This document shows, one piece after another, positions 24,420 through 35,779 of a stretch of 64,000 nucleotides of DNA (position 1 is the first letter of the stretch; every line of letters starts with the position of its first letter). The notes under the pieces are model-generated. The model was not told the origin of the DNA. It did not search any database and saw only the letters and a program-made list of their open reading frames with translations. Both the position numbers and the translations under genes were made by a program. Source of the stretch: Zingiber officinale (lineage: Eukaryota > Streptophyta > Magnoliopsida > Zingiberales > Zingiberaceae); NCBI RefSeq assembly GCF_018446385.1, contig NC_056005.1, forward strand, positions 40,677,461 to 40,741,460, written 5' to 3'.

Positions 24420-24950
24420 TTTTGTAACAAAAAATAAAACTTCCTTTCTTATCTATGACATGGCCGACCACATGCTTATTCTCCAAGCAAGGAAAGATTT
24501 TAAACAAAATTAAAATCTCTCTTTTAAAATCCTTTTTGTGGATAGTTATAAAAGGAATGTTTTATAAATTAAAATCTCTCTCTTTTAAATCCTTTTATGG
24601 ATATCTATAAAAGATAAGATTTAAAATAAAATCATGATTTCACAAAGGAAAGTTTTATAACAAAAATTAAAATCTTTCTTTCACATTATAGATAACTACA
24701 AATAAGGAAAGATTTCAAATATCTTTTTTATTCCTTTGTAGAAATTTATAAAAGGAAAGATTTTAAAATTTAAAACTCTCTTTTAAAACTAACATAAAAG
24801 GAAAGTTTTTAACAAAATAAAAACTCCATTTTATTTCCTTTTATGACCGATCTAAATAAGGAAAGTTTTATATTAAAATCATTCCTTTAAATCCATTTTA
24901 TGGATCTCTATAAAAGGAAAGATTTTACAAAAAATAAAACTTCCTTCTTA
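24420..24950. repeat. Degenerate repeat of ggaaagattttataaaa in copia LTR
   Basis: About nine or ten variants of ataaaaggaaagattttaa followed by an A-rich stretch and ctctcttttaaa recur at roughly 50-60 base spacing. At 24960-25070 a second short repeat of cttggccggcccctagcttgg follows. Confidence 0.7.
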
Positions 24951-25113
24951 ATCATGGTGTGGTTGGCCCCTTGCTTGAGTACCAAGCAAAGCTTGGCCGG
25001 CCCTAGCTTGGGCTCCAAGCTTAGCTTGGCCGGCCCCTTGCTTGGTCACCAAGCAAGGCTAGGCTGACCCTAGCTTGGGCCTTAAGAATCTAGGCTTTTG
25101 GTGAATATAAGGA

Positions 25114-25121
25114 TTTATATA
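25114..25121 (-). promoter_or_regulatory. TATA box of the copia solo LTR
   Basis: TATATAAA on the minus strand, in ctcttatataaatcctta. Confidence 0.6.
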
Positions 25122-26005
25122 AGAGGCTATAATAGGGACCGAGAGGAGGAATTGATTTTGGTCTCCCGATGAGTTTGAGCTTCCCGTGTTCGCCCCGAAC
25201 ACCCAACTCGAGTTCATCAATAATATCTCATTCCACTAAAGAGTTATTATTGCACTACCGCACCAATCCCATATTACTATATGGGCTTCTTCTTATCATG
25301 AGTGTGTTAGTTTCCCTGTGTTTAAGATATTGAATGCCCACTAATTAAATGAGTTACTGACAACTCACTTTAATTAATATCTATTTCCAAGAGTAGTACC
25401 ACTCAACCTTATTGTCATGCCGGACTAGGTCCACCTACAGGGTTTACATGATAATCCTTATGAGCTCGTCAAGGGGACATCATCAACCTAGATTATTAAG
25501 ACACAGTTTCATTCTATAATCAACAACACACCATATAAATAATATCATTTCCTAACTTATCGGACCTATTGATTTAACGAGCTAAATCGCACCCTTTGAT
25601 AAATTAAAGAAATAAATATTAAATATACGTACTTGTTATTATATCATGATTAAGAGTACACACTTCCATAATAACAGAGGTTTTGTTCTTTTATATAGTC
25701 AATATAAAAAGAAACTACCTCAAATGGTCCTGCTTAATACACTCATAGTGTACTAGTATGATTTATTAGTCAAGATAAACTAATACCTAATTACACTACA
25801 ACCACTCCAATGGTTTGTTCCATTCCATCTTGGTTGTGAGCAACTATTTATAATTTATAAGAAACTAATAACATGATCTTTTGTGTGTGACACTATACAC
25901 CATGTTATCTATAATATAAATTAATTGAACGACTACATATAAATGTAGACATTTGACCAATGTGATTCTACAAAAAGCTAGACTTTTAGTATACATTCCA
26001 ACATT

Positions 26006-26700
26006 GAAGAGCCTATACTTTGCCCGGGTTGACTTCTATTCCCCATTCGGTCACGATATAACCCAAAAAACACCCACTCTTTGCTTCAAATAGATATTTA
26101 CTAGGGTTGAGCTTAAGTCCATACTGCTTTAAAGTCTAACAGGTTTCTTCTATATTGGCGCACAAATCTACCGCTCTGAGGGACTTAATAAGAAAGTTAT
26201 TCACATACACCTCCATGTTCTGCCCAATTTACTTCCGGAATACTTTGTTCATGAGTCGTTGGTAAGTTACTCTTGTATTCTTTAGCCCAAATGACATGAC
26301 ATTATAACAATAGATTTTTCAGCGGTTATGAAGCTAGCCCTTTCCTAGTCGTCTTTGGCGAGCAGGACTTGATGGTAGCCCTGGTATGCATCTAACATGC
26401 ATATAAGTTCATAGCTGAAAGTTATGTCTACTACTTGGTCAATGCACGATAAAAGATAATAATCTTTAGGGCACACCTTCTTAAGATCTCTAAAGTCAAT
26501 GCAGACTCGCAATTTGTTCCCTGGCTTAGACACCAGGACCACGTTAGCCAACCAGCTTGGGAATTGTACTTCACGGATGAAGCCAGCTTCCGGCAGCTTG
26601 TCCACTTCTGCCTAGATGATTTTATTATGATCGGCTCCAAAGCCCCTCTTTTTTTACTTGACTGGGCAAGCATCTGGATAGATGTGGAGTGCATGATCCA
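26006..26700 (-). other. Tat reverse transcriptase region (fossil)
   Basis: The readable part has LPEAGFIREVQFPSWLANVV, then KLRVCIDFRDLKKVCPKDYY, then MLDAYQGYHQVLLAKDD: RT motifs in the usual order for a Tat element. The catalytic region lies further left, up to the copia LTR border. Confidence 0.8.
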
Positions 26701-28960
26701 TAAATGTTAGTGAAACACCTTTGATTTCCTTGAGCATCTAGGCAAAAACATCATTATTGCACGTGAGACACGCGACCAGCTTTACTTTAAGCTCTGGAAC
26801 TAGGTTAGCAGCTATCTGGGTGGTCGCTTCCGGCCGACTAGGCTGAATTTGTACTGGCTTTTTCTCCTCATAAACAAGTGTAGGAGGAACCTCATGGATG
26901 GTATTGACCTCCATCCACTAGATCTTCAGGGCGGTACTGGCTTTAATTTTTATTATGTCAATATAGCACTTGCATGTTATCGGTTGGTTTCCTTTAACAT
27001 CCTTGACCTGACCATCCACAGAGAATTTTATTTTTTGGTAGAACGTAGAGACAACAACCCCTGAATTCATTTAGAGTCGATCACCCCAAAATGACATTGA
27101 ATGTGGAGGGGGCGTCCACTACTAGAAAAGTCGATCGACACGTCCTCATTTGGGGCTCCTTCCCTAAGTATACGACCAACTTTCTTTAGCCAAGCGGCTC
27201 GACTTCATTGCCTGTGAAGCTATACAGGGACGTCGCCATAGGTTGAAGCTCACTTAACTCTATCTACAACTGTTCAAATGCTTGTTTGAAGAAACCGTTG
27301 AAAGAGCTGCCAATAAAAATAAAAGTACGATAACTATTATAATAGGTTATTACAACCTTGATTATTAAAACGTCATCATGGGGCACTTCGACCCCCTCTA
27401 AATCTTTGGGCCCGAAGCTGATATCGGGCCCTTGTGCCTACTCTTGGCTACATCCGACCGCATTGATCTCTAATTGGCAGGCATGTGACTTTCTCACCAG
27501 GTTGGAATCTCCATCGGTTGGGACTTCAACAATCATGGCAATATCTCCCTGAATGGCATTGTTGTGGTTTTCTTGTTGTCGTGTCAGGGGTTGCTCCTGT
27601 TGGGCTTGGGCGGGGGCCTAAGGCCAATCTTCTTGCCGCTAAGGTGTCCTTTGACGCCGATCAACAACCTGGTAATATCTCTTGGGTGGACCATTAGGCC
27701 GTTGATATTGTTGGTGGTTGGGAGACGGTGAACGTCGATGGTATCCTTGGTTATCGACTTAGCGATTGCCATGATTGTAATGATAACAATTCTAAGTATC
27801 GTGAGTCTCCGAGCGGTGGTATATACAGAATCAGGGTGGAGCTCATCTAAGAGGTTATGGGTACTCCACCCGCTCGGCCTCCACTTGTTGCACAACTTGA
27901 GGTCACGGTTTTGGATAATGTAGGGGAGGATCAGACCGAGGCCCTTTATGCAGGAGAGGTGGTGGAGGCGCTTGGTGCTTTATGGAAGAGGCTGGAGCAG
28001 GTGTAGAGACTTCCTTCTTCTGAGTGGATTGTGCTTTCTCCACATTAATATATTCGGTTGCTCGACTAAGTAGATGATCAAAATCTCTCAGTGGCCTCCT
28101 GATAAGAGAGCAAAAGAAATCATTGTCGGTATGCCCTTAGGAAAAGGTGCTCACTAAAATCTTCAGGGTGGCCGAGGGAACATCAATGACCACTTGATTA
28201 AACTTTTTGATGTAAACCCAGAGTGTTTCCTTGGGCCCTTGCTTGAGTGAGAAGAGGCTTAAGGGGGTCTTGTGGTAATGATGGATGTTGGTAAAATGGT
28301 GAAGGAAAGACTTACGAAAATCCTTGAAATTGCATATGGATTCGGTCGATAGTTGTTTAAATCATGTCTGTGTCGAGCCAGAGTGTGTGGTGAGAAATAC
28401 TTGGCATTTTACAATGTCTGTATAGTATTTTCAAACTTTAGGAGATGATCCTCTGGATCTGTGGACCCTACATATTTCCCTATCGTTAGGGAACGGTAGT
28501 GTTTAGGCAATTTGTCATCTAGCACTCCCTAGCAGAATGGTGTACTAATCTGTTCAAGAGGGCTACCAACCATTAGGGCATTTCCTTTGCATAAATCTTG
28601 AGTGGGTGCGTCCCTAGAAGAAGATTCTCGCTCCTCTCGTCCCATATGCTCAGGCGGCATGTGAAATAGTGCCCAGTGATACATAGACGATTAGGGCATG
28701 GATGGTAAGTTGATTGGTGGAACATATGGCGACACCAAACCAATCACTGGAGGAATTGGCTGACACTCCGTTGGACCTCTCACCTGGGTCCCTCGCTCAG
28801 TATGAGGGCTTGTTGTTGATGTAGCGAGGTCATGCAGTAAAGTACCACCGGTTGTTGCTTCTTGTTGGTCCATCAATTTCTGTGCTTGGGCGTTGATCAA
28901 TGTTTCTAACTCCTCTTGTGTCAAGGTGACAGTGGTGAGTCGTTCAACTTCTTCCATCCC
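26700..28960 (-). other. Tat protease and gag region (fossil)
   Basis: The rightmost part (28957-28690) encodes a gag N-terminus with LTQEELETLINAQAQKLMDQ followed by a proline-rich stretch. Gag body similarity runs to about 28000 and degraded protease sequence to about 26800. The same gag start occurs again at 30670-30978 in the second Tat remnant. Confidence 0.65.
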
Positions 28961-29005
28961 TATGTTTTAGATTCAGGAAAATATTCCCATAGACGACGCC
29001 AAATA

Positions 29006-30439
29006 TGATCATGTATGAAAGCTGGAGAGATGACACGTTGGGCAGGTGGTAGTGAGGTTGATTGAACGAAGACTTTAGATTAGAGTAGGGGATGCAAACG
29101 GGAGAGAAATCCTTCCTGCACACACTTGAGAAAATAGACAAATGTTAGTGCCAAAAACTAGGTATAGGGTCCCTGGCGAAGACCCTCTAACGCTCAACTC
29201 AGTGTAATGCCTGAGTGGAAAATTGAACAGTAGATGTGTAGTAGAGCATGTGCATAGTAAAAATATGTTCCAAAGTATACTTTGCTATCAGAGAGGACCC
29301 CCCTTTATATACTTCCTCTAATAACCTCCACAATCATGAGGTGGTAGAGAATGTTGGGTGTCAGAAGTTGTCAAGTAATGGAATATGCATTCTAGGAGGT
29401 GTATAGTCATCGTCCGAGGAATCTTTCATTACCCATGTTCATATTGTAATTGATTCCATTAATGAGGTGGTTGAAGAAATATGTTTTCATAGAGTGTCGG
29501 CTAACAAAAAATATAGTGTCACCTTTGAGGAAGGTTCTATTGAATGCCTATATAATAATAGAAAAATATTCTCTGATTTGACAAGTGGTTGTTATTATCT
29601 GACAGACTGTTATGATTCTCTAACAATATGGTCCCCTGAAATATTTTGACCGGATATTTAGCTGACTTGGTATATTTATAAAAGCAGAATACTAAGTATG
29701 GTAGGACGTTCGACCCTTATGACCGCTTAGATATATGTTGTATAATGCTGGAGATCTGATTATGAAGTAATGGGAAGTCAAGTCCCATAGGTCCGGACGG
29801 TTCTTAAGACCGACTGGCCATATACAAGGATACTTGTTTTTGAATAATGGGGAACTGAGCCCGAGAGGCCCAATCGGTACTTTCTACCGATCATCCTTGA
29901 ATTAGGAGGCTTGTCTCTGCAATGATATATGAACTCTAGAAATCTAGTTAGGTCTCTTCTGAGATTTTCCTTATATGTTTGCTCGGCGAAGATAAGGATA
30001 CTGAGCCCTGTAACTCTAGTTAGTTGTATATCCGGTCGCCCGTATACAGGAGGATGGGAGAATGAATAGTGAAAGCTCATATGTTTAACTGATTACTAGA
30101 TCAACCTACTGTATGCTAGGCACCTAGAGCGGGATGCTAGGTCCTTAGGTCCTATCTGAATATTATTCTCAGTCGGCCTTGTGGTCAGTCGAGACTCTCA
30201 TGAACCCGGATGAATGATGGTTGGTCGAGTAAATATAGGTGCCTTACTACAGGTGGGAAGCACTCGGTTCCTTAGTTTGACCGACCTCTTGGCTAGCCGT
30301 CCTTATAATAAGGGTCATAGCGTTGGGAGAGGAACTAAGCCTTGTTGCGAGTGACCCCTAACTGCTACCTCCCCTTAACTTTGACTTTCATGTCTCCTTG
30401 TCTTTGACTGTCATGTCAAACCTGGGTCCGTTCGTAACA
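29006..30439 (-). mobile_element. 5' LTR of the larger Tat remnant
   Basis: It starts TGTTACGAACGGACCCAGG and ends CATGATCA on the minus strand, next to a primer-site-like ttggcgtcgtctatggga. TATA box TATATAAAGG at 29303-29312 (minus strand). Its right edge cuts into the gag sequence of the second Tat remnant. Confidence 0.75.
29303..29312 (-). promoter_or_regulatory. TATA box of the Tat LTR at 29006-30439
   Basis: TATATAAAGG on the minus strand followed by GGGGTCCTCTC. Confidence 0.65.
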
Positions 30440-32273
30440 ACCCATATCAGTTGCATTTTCAAATTTAAGTAAATGATCTTCTAGATCGATCTCTCCTCCA
30501 TATTCTCCTATTGCTAACAGTCAGAAGTGGCTCGATAGTTTGTCCTCCAAAATATCTTGAGAGAACGATATACTTATCCATTCGGGAGAGCTACTAGCCA
30601 TCGACGCTTTTCTCTTTCAAAGGTCCTGAGTCAACGTGTCTCTAGAAGATGATACTCGAGGTCTTTCTGCTATCCCATATCATCGAATGAGGTGCCGAAT
30701 AGTGTCTTATGATATGTGACCGAGGAGGGCAGTGTCGACGGCAAGCTGATCAGCTTCGCAGGCACATGCATAAAGCCAACCGGAGGAGGAGGAACTGGTT
30801 GGCACCTGGTCGGTCCCTCCACTTGGGTCTCTTGCTCAGTGTGAGGGTCGGCTATTGACACAGCTAGGTTGTTCTGTAAAGGACATCCGACTATGCTTGT
30901 TGTTGTACCAACCTCTACGCTCGGGCAACTATTAGCTGCTCTAAGTCTTCTTGTGACAAAGTAACTGTGGTGAGTCATTCAGCCTCTTCCATCTCCACAT
31001 TTCAGATTCAGACGATGTTTCCACAGACGACGACAAATTTGATCCTATCTTAAAGCGAGGGAGATGACATGTTGGCTAGGGGGCAATGTTGAGGTGGCTT
31101 GGATGTTGACCGTGTGAAGACTGTGAGCTAGAGTAAGGTGACCCAAACGAACTTGCACAACAAAGACAGGAACTGGGAAAAGAAAGCATTAGTCACAGGG
31201 TCAAGGAAGGAGTCACTGGTGCAGACACTCTGATGCTCAATTCAAAATAGTAGCCAAGTGAAATGGAGAAGACGATGAACAGTAGAACCATAGTGTAAAT
31301 GCGCAAGTGTACGGATGCATATGTATTCATGTGCATACCTGGCCAACGAAGAGGACCCCCTTTTTATACCGCCTCTCATAACCTTCGCATGAATGAGGTG
31401 GCAGAGAATGTCTGATGTCAAAGTATGTCGGATGATGGAGTTTGTACGACAATTTTCCTATAGGCGAAGGAATGCTCCATTACATGTATATATCAGAGTA
31501 ATGATATATTTCCTAACATGTTGTTGTGATTTTCTAATAACGTTGTCTCCTGAAGACAGTCCTACTGGCCTTGTAGCCAACTAGCTATATGATAGGAGAC
31601 TAGCATATGAGAAGTGGGAAGCTTAACTCCATAGGTTCGCCCAACACTTTAGGCCGACTGGCTATATACTGAGGGTTGTATTATAGAAGCAAGAAGCTGG
31701 GACCCGTATGTCTGATCGGAGATATAGCTGACCGGGTTTATATCTTGGCACTAGGGAGTAGAGTGCTAAGTCTCTTAAGTCTGACCGGCCTTAGAGTCGA
31801 CTAGTCATATGCTGAGAGACATGTTTGTGAAGAATGAGGATCTATGCCCCGTAAGTTCGATCGACATTGGGCCAACCAGAGCTATATTGAGAACTTTGTT
31901 TGTGAAGAGTGGGGAGCTGAGCCCCTGAGGTCCTGTCGGCTTTTGAGTAGATCAGGTTTATGTTGGAGATTCGGCATCAACTCGGACAATATGTTCGGTC
32001 AAACTTGATGTCGGGGGTTTATCTTACACTCGGTTGCTATACTTGAATATAGAGTTTAGTCCAACTAAGCGATGTTCTAGCATGCCCGATCAGCCCTTTG
32101 GTCTAATTGGCTCTTTGGTCCGATCGGCTATAACACTCGACGATGACACTAGACTTATTTCGACATGGTATCGATACGATTCGAAAGTGATATTCTTGAC
32201 TTTGATCATCATATCAATCGACTTTCTTCACGTCGAACCCAACTTTGGGAGTCCCACGTTACTCGCCGTATCA
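30440..32273 (-). mobile_element. Second Tat remnant: gag start plus 5' LTR
   Basis: The gag N-terminal region (about 30440-31000) repeats the order seen at 28400-28960. It is followed at the right by the primer-site-like tttgtcgtcgtctgtgg and an LTR (31040-32273), with TATA box GGTATAAAAA at 31371-31380. The LTR aligns in order with the one at 29006 but is clearly diverged. Gag is cut at 30440 by the larger remnant. The right LTR end (near 32273) is tentative. Confidence 0.65.
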
Positions 32274-33170
32274 TGTACGAATAGAAGACTATTTAGATTT
32301 TCACTTGTGCTTCAAACGCACACCATACTGCATCAAAGAATCATTTTGGCAGAAGCAGGCTGAAGAACGAAGAGCTAAATGTATCAAACATTCGATATGC
32401 AAATTTTGCACTACTTTGCCATGTGCAAGTGTAATTCAAAAGGACCAGATGAACAACAGGAAAAGTCTAAAGTGAGATACATAACCATTTATTCCTATGA
32501 TGGAGATTGGAACACAACCATCAAAACGAAAGAAGATGAGTACAGAACATTAAGAGAGGGGGATTCCAACCTCAGCTCGGACACCAATCGTGATTCGTGT
32601 GTCACCTTTCTGGGCCACTGCTCCTTTGAAATTTATACAACTGGATGAGCGGGGTGACTTTAAGATGGCTGAATTTAATTAAGTCTACAGTGGAGATAAA
32701 ATACACTATCAACAAGAGTCACAAAGTAGTTTCTTGAAGAAGCATTTTCGTAGAAGGCGGTGGTTGTTTTTTGTGATGATTCTTGGTAAGGCTGGGAAAA
32801 CTTATGCAGCACTTAGTCTGGTGGCTGTTAAACTTGATAAGGGGTGTTTCCTGTTAAATGGGTAGTGGTTAGAACTCCATCAACCTCAAAAAGTGAGCTT
32901 ACTGCGAGGTTTGCTGTGTTTCAGAAAGTGTAATTTCGATGATGAGAAGATGGTCAGAGCTTACTGCGAGGTTTGTTGATTTTTGAGGAATAAGATGGCT
33001 TTTGAAGTATCAAGTAGTTAAGTGGTGTAACATTACAGGAATTTCGATAAAAAGACTGATGCTGTAGTAAAATCTTGTATTGAGGATCGGTATGAGTGTT
33101 TCTCATAACAGACTATCAGATTGTCCTGTGTTTTCTTTTTTACTCTTTCCTGATAGTTTAACAAAGTAAT
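32274..33170. other. Unassigned stretch with a 19-bp direct repeat
   Basis: No recognised gene or element. Short open frames overlap at 32245-32648; one contains a cysteine cluster CIKHSICKFCTTLPC and another reads ATAPLKFIQLDERGDFKMAE, but no single frame covers them and I recognise no family. The exact 19-bp word gagcttactgcgaggtttg occurs at 32895 and 32957. It could be a decayed gene or an unknown element. Confidence 0.4.
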
Positions 33171-33200
33171 TTGCTAGATTTTCTTTGAAAAACACATAAA

Positions 33201-33206
33201 TTTATT
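33201..33206 (-). terminator. Poly(A) signal AATAAA of the gene at 33257
   Basis: AATAAA on the minus strand, 51 bases beyond the stop codon, in a T-rich plant-like 3' end. Confidence 0.6.
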
Positions 33207-33256
33207 AACACTGGCAGGAAAACAAGCACTGATCATAATAACACCAAATAGATTAA

Positions 33257-33676
33257 TTAATGGCGGCAGCAGGGCAACTCCGGTTCCACAATTGCCTTGT
33301 AAATGTGCGCCATCATCCTCCTCTCGAAGTCCACCGATCCCCGCCGCTTCACCTCCCTCTCTCTCGGCATCCTCTTCCCCCACAGGGCCTCGCCGCTGCT
33401 CCTGGCTGCTCCCAGCGCCGCCCTCGCCGGTCGACCGTCCCCGCCTGCCAGCGACAACAATGCCTCGACGTAGGCGTTCTTCACCCACGCTAGTAGCCGG
33501 AGCAGCGGCGTTGCCGTCGGTAATTTGAACCGGAACACGATTTTCAATTTCCGGGCGCCGCCCAGCCTTATGGCCGCCCTCCTTTGCCTCGGCCCGTCAG
33601 GGTGGAGTCTCTGATAGCGTCGATAGTAGAATGGAATGCTGCGGAACACCTCGTTGTCGGTGACGATTCCCCCCAT
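33257..33676 (-). CDS. Intronless plant gene, 139 aa, YYRRYQRLHPD family, function unknown
   Basis: One uninterrupted frame starting at ATG 33676. Residues 9-27 contain EVFRSIPFYYRRYQRLHPD, then basic residues, a hydrophobic FKLPTATPLLRLLAWVKNAY segment (50-69), a low-complexity Gly/Ala/Arg stretch, and a C-terminal ERRMMAHIYKAIVEPE. I recall small plant proteins with the same layout (RxIPxYYRRYQxLHPD, a middle VxLxxAYV helix, and an xERxxxxIYKxI end), so this is probably a genuine family member; I do not know its role. There is no signal peptide or membrane helix. The start is supported by a TATA box about 60 bases upstream and the end by a poly(A) signal. The coding sequence is GC-rich while the flanks are AT-rich, as in many monocot genes. 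Overlapping frames on the plus strand are shadows. Confidence 0.75.
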   Translation of the reverse strand: MGGIVTDNEVFRSIPFYYRRYQRLHPDGPRQRRAAIRLGGARKLKIVFRFKLPTATPLLRLLAWVKNAYVEALLSLAGGDGRPARAALGAARSSGEALWGKRMPREREVKRRGSVDFERRMMAHIYKAIVEPELPCCRH

Positions 33677-33735
33677 TTTTGATACCAGATCACCGTTATT
33701 TGGCGATGCTTATCACTTCATCATCTCCTCTCAAT

Positions 33736-33744
33736 CCTTTTATA
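33736..33744 (-). promoter_or_regulatory. TATA box of the gene at 33257
   Basis: TATAAAAGG on the minus strand, about 60 bases upstream of the ATG, giving a short leader of roughly 30 bases. Confidence 0.65.
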
Positions 33745-33759
33745 ATCAAGCCGAACACT

Positions 33760-35020
33760 ACTGCAAGCGGTGCTGGAGTAGTCAAATCAAGTAGTCGTCT
33801 CGTTGACTTTTTGTGAAGATGACTGAACAAGTCAATTTGCTTGGAGTGTCGGGCATGGCACGGTGGGGGGATAATTAGTTGGGAAGTTTAAAGTTGTGAG
33901 ATTGCTTGGACTTTTTGTGGCTTAATTAATAGTGTAGTTAAGTGGACCATCCGGCGATGTGGACGATGGATTAATCGAGGACGGCTCAGAAAAAACACCA
34001 ACTACGTGGGCCTATACTGGACGGGCAAGTTTAGCCGGCATGACATGGCACGGCGCCGCATGGGCACGGCGATGTGCTCTTGTTGCCGTGAGCTTGTGGT
34101 CAGGTGAAGGTATTGAAGGGTTATCCAATTGATGGTGTCAGCAGGCATATCCGAACCCTGCCCTGCACGGGCCGGTAGACCCGGACCATTTTTGGTTTGG
34201 ATATTTGCTAGCCGTGCCTGGGCGGCATGGCAAGGCCGCGCAGGACCTCAAACTAGCTCAGGCACGACCTTGCAGATTGTACCGAGTCAAGGGTTTGGCG
34301 GCCTGGTATAACCCTGCAAACCATGAAGGCGTAGGAAGAGGTTTGCCTTTCTGACTTGGACAACACAGCCCATATTATGTTGAGTTGCTGACTGGCCTGG
34401 CCATGGCTGGCTGATCCACTGCCAATTGATGACCTCTAATTGTGTTAATTGTGTGGGAAAAAAAACGTTAAATACGTTCGATCTAGCGTCCAAACAATTT
34501 GTCGATCAACACGGATAAGATAAATCATAATAATTAAGAAGACAAATAATAGGTAAGATGAGTTTACAAGGATTATAGAGATTTACGCTCCCATCAATCT
34601 TGAAATTCGACCTGAGATCTTATATGATAATTAATCTGTCATTTATCAACTCAGTTAAATCCTTAGGCACATGAGCAAAATATTGAGCTCAAATAATGAT
34701 CAGATTGCTGTGATCGAATGAATAACTTTTATGTAAAAAAAAAACATCAAGAAACATACAGACAAAATAATACTTGATAGAACTATGCAAGCATAGAGTA
34801 CAGAATGGTGTAGAGAGGTGGGAAACCAAGAATATAAGGATTTATTTTACGTTTATTAACAGAAAGTGAATCCACCGAGGAGAATGGAAAAGATGGAAGA
34901 AAAAAAAATCTCATCGCCCTTAGTTTTTTAGATTGAGTATTCAATTAAAATTAAATAGAATAAATTAAATTTTAAAATAAAAAAATTAATTAATTAAACT
35001 GACTAAATTTTTAATAAAAT
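33760..35020. other. Intergenic stretch, no gene recognised
   Basis: The first part (33840-34300) is GC-rich with repeated ggcacggc / catgggcacgg words resembling the U3 arrays of the Athila/Tat-type LTRs here, so it may be a decayed LTR piece. From 34440 on it is AT-rich without open frames. Confidence 0.4.
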
Positions 35021-35024
35021 ATGT

Positions 35025-35240
35025 AGAATCAGAAAGTATTATTTGGGTTAAGTATATGAAACTCTTGTATACATATATAATTAATTTGAATTCGCAGAAT
35101 GAGAAAGTATTACTTGGGCTAGCTAGGTGTATGAGACTCTTGTACACATATACGAGTAATTTAAATTTACAGAATGAGGAAGTATTACTTGGGCTAGGTG
35201 TGACATAATCAGCCTAGTGGGGATAAATACATAGACTATG
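35025..35240. repeat. Three tandem units of 71-75 bp
   Basis: Units start at 35025, 35096 and 35171 with agaatgagaaagtattactt, and the first two continue gtatgagactcttgtacaca. The last unit is partial. Confidence 0.85.
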
Positions 35241-35245
35241 TCCTG

Positions 35246-35779
35246 AACTAAATGTGTATAAGACGAGTGAAAGGAACAAGACATAACTTACTATAGCTGT
35301 TAAAAGGTTCAGAATTAGTTCTGAAATCAACTGTGATTTTTCGATTAATTGGGGATCATGATATACTACTAGGTGTCACTCATGATCATTTCATAATTAA
35401 ATAGTTAATTATGGACGACTAAGATAAAGTGAGAATCTATTGGGTCGTATGTACTATAAGTCTCTAAAAGATGTAAAATAAGTTAGAGAATATAATTCTC
35501 AGATCAAAAGATAAATATTTGGTTGGACCATACATAAGACAAATATGGAAATATTTATCGGAATGGAAGTGCAGATGAGCTACATCTCTTATGAAAGGTT
35601 GGACCCTATTTGGTTTAGTTATGAAACAGTTTGGTTTAGCCATAAACCAATTTGATTTAGCTGTGAATCAAATCAAGTGGTTAATGGACTAATTTTTAGT
35701 TAAAGTATAATGGATTGGATTTTCGCTTTCTAATCCAACTCATTAAAGATGAGTACATATTGATATGGTTAAGAGAGAA
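35246..35779. other. AT-rich stretch, possibly a decayed copia LTR end
   Basis: Phrases such as gtgtcactcatgatcatttc and gtaaaataagttagagaata are reminiscent of 3' parts of monocot copia LTRs, but there is no terminus or duplication to support this. A ttggtttagc(c)ataaaccaa word is repeated three times near 35610-35670. Confidence 0.3.

Larger units (their letters stand above)
23468..26003 (-). mobile_element. Ty1/copia solo LTR, 2.5 kb, TSD TTGAA
   Basis: On the minus strand it starts TGTTGGAATGTATACTAAAA and ends GCAACCAATA. The duplication TTGAA lies at 23463-23467 and 26004-26008. A TATA box (25114-25121) precedes a transcribed-type part. Inside are phrases I know from long monocot copia LTRs, such as ccttgacgagctcataagg and tgacaataaggttgagtgg. 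There is no coding region; short open frames near 24037-24427 lie within the LTR. It sits within Tat RT, so it is younger than that element. Confidence 0.85.
21130..30439 (-). mobile_element. Tat-lineage gypsy remnant with 5' LTR, interrupted by a copia LTR
   Basis: Read right to left: 5' LTR (29006-30439), primer site region with ggcgtcgtctatggg, gag (about 27600-28960), protease region, RT, RNase H and integrase (to about 21130). No 3' LTR is visible at the left, where the element borders an Athila LTR fragment. A 2.5 kb copia solo LTR (23468-26003) splits RT. The frames are broken many times (well over ten), consistent with an old copy. Confidence 0.8.

Noticed and set aside
24037-24427. 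Overlapping frames of 102 and 120 codons in the copia LTR
   Set aside because: They lie within a solo LTR, have no domain, and follow its GC-richer leader; judged chance frames.
33257-33528. Plus-strand frames over the gene at 33257
   Set aside because: Pro/Ser/Arg-rich shadow frames of a GC-rich minus-strand coding sequence, which has family motifs, a TATA box and a poly(A) signal.
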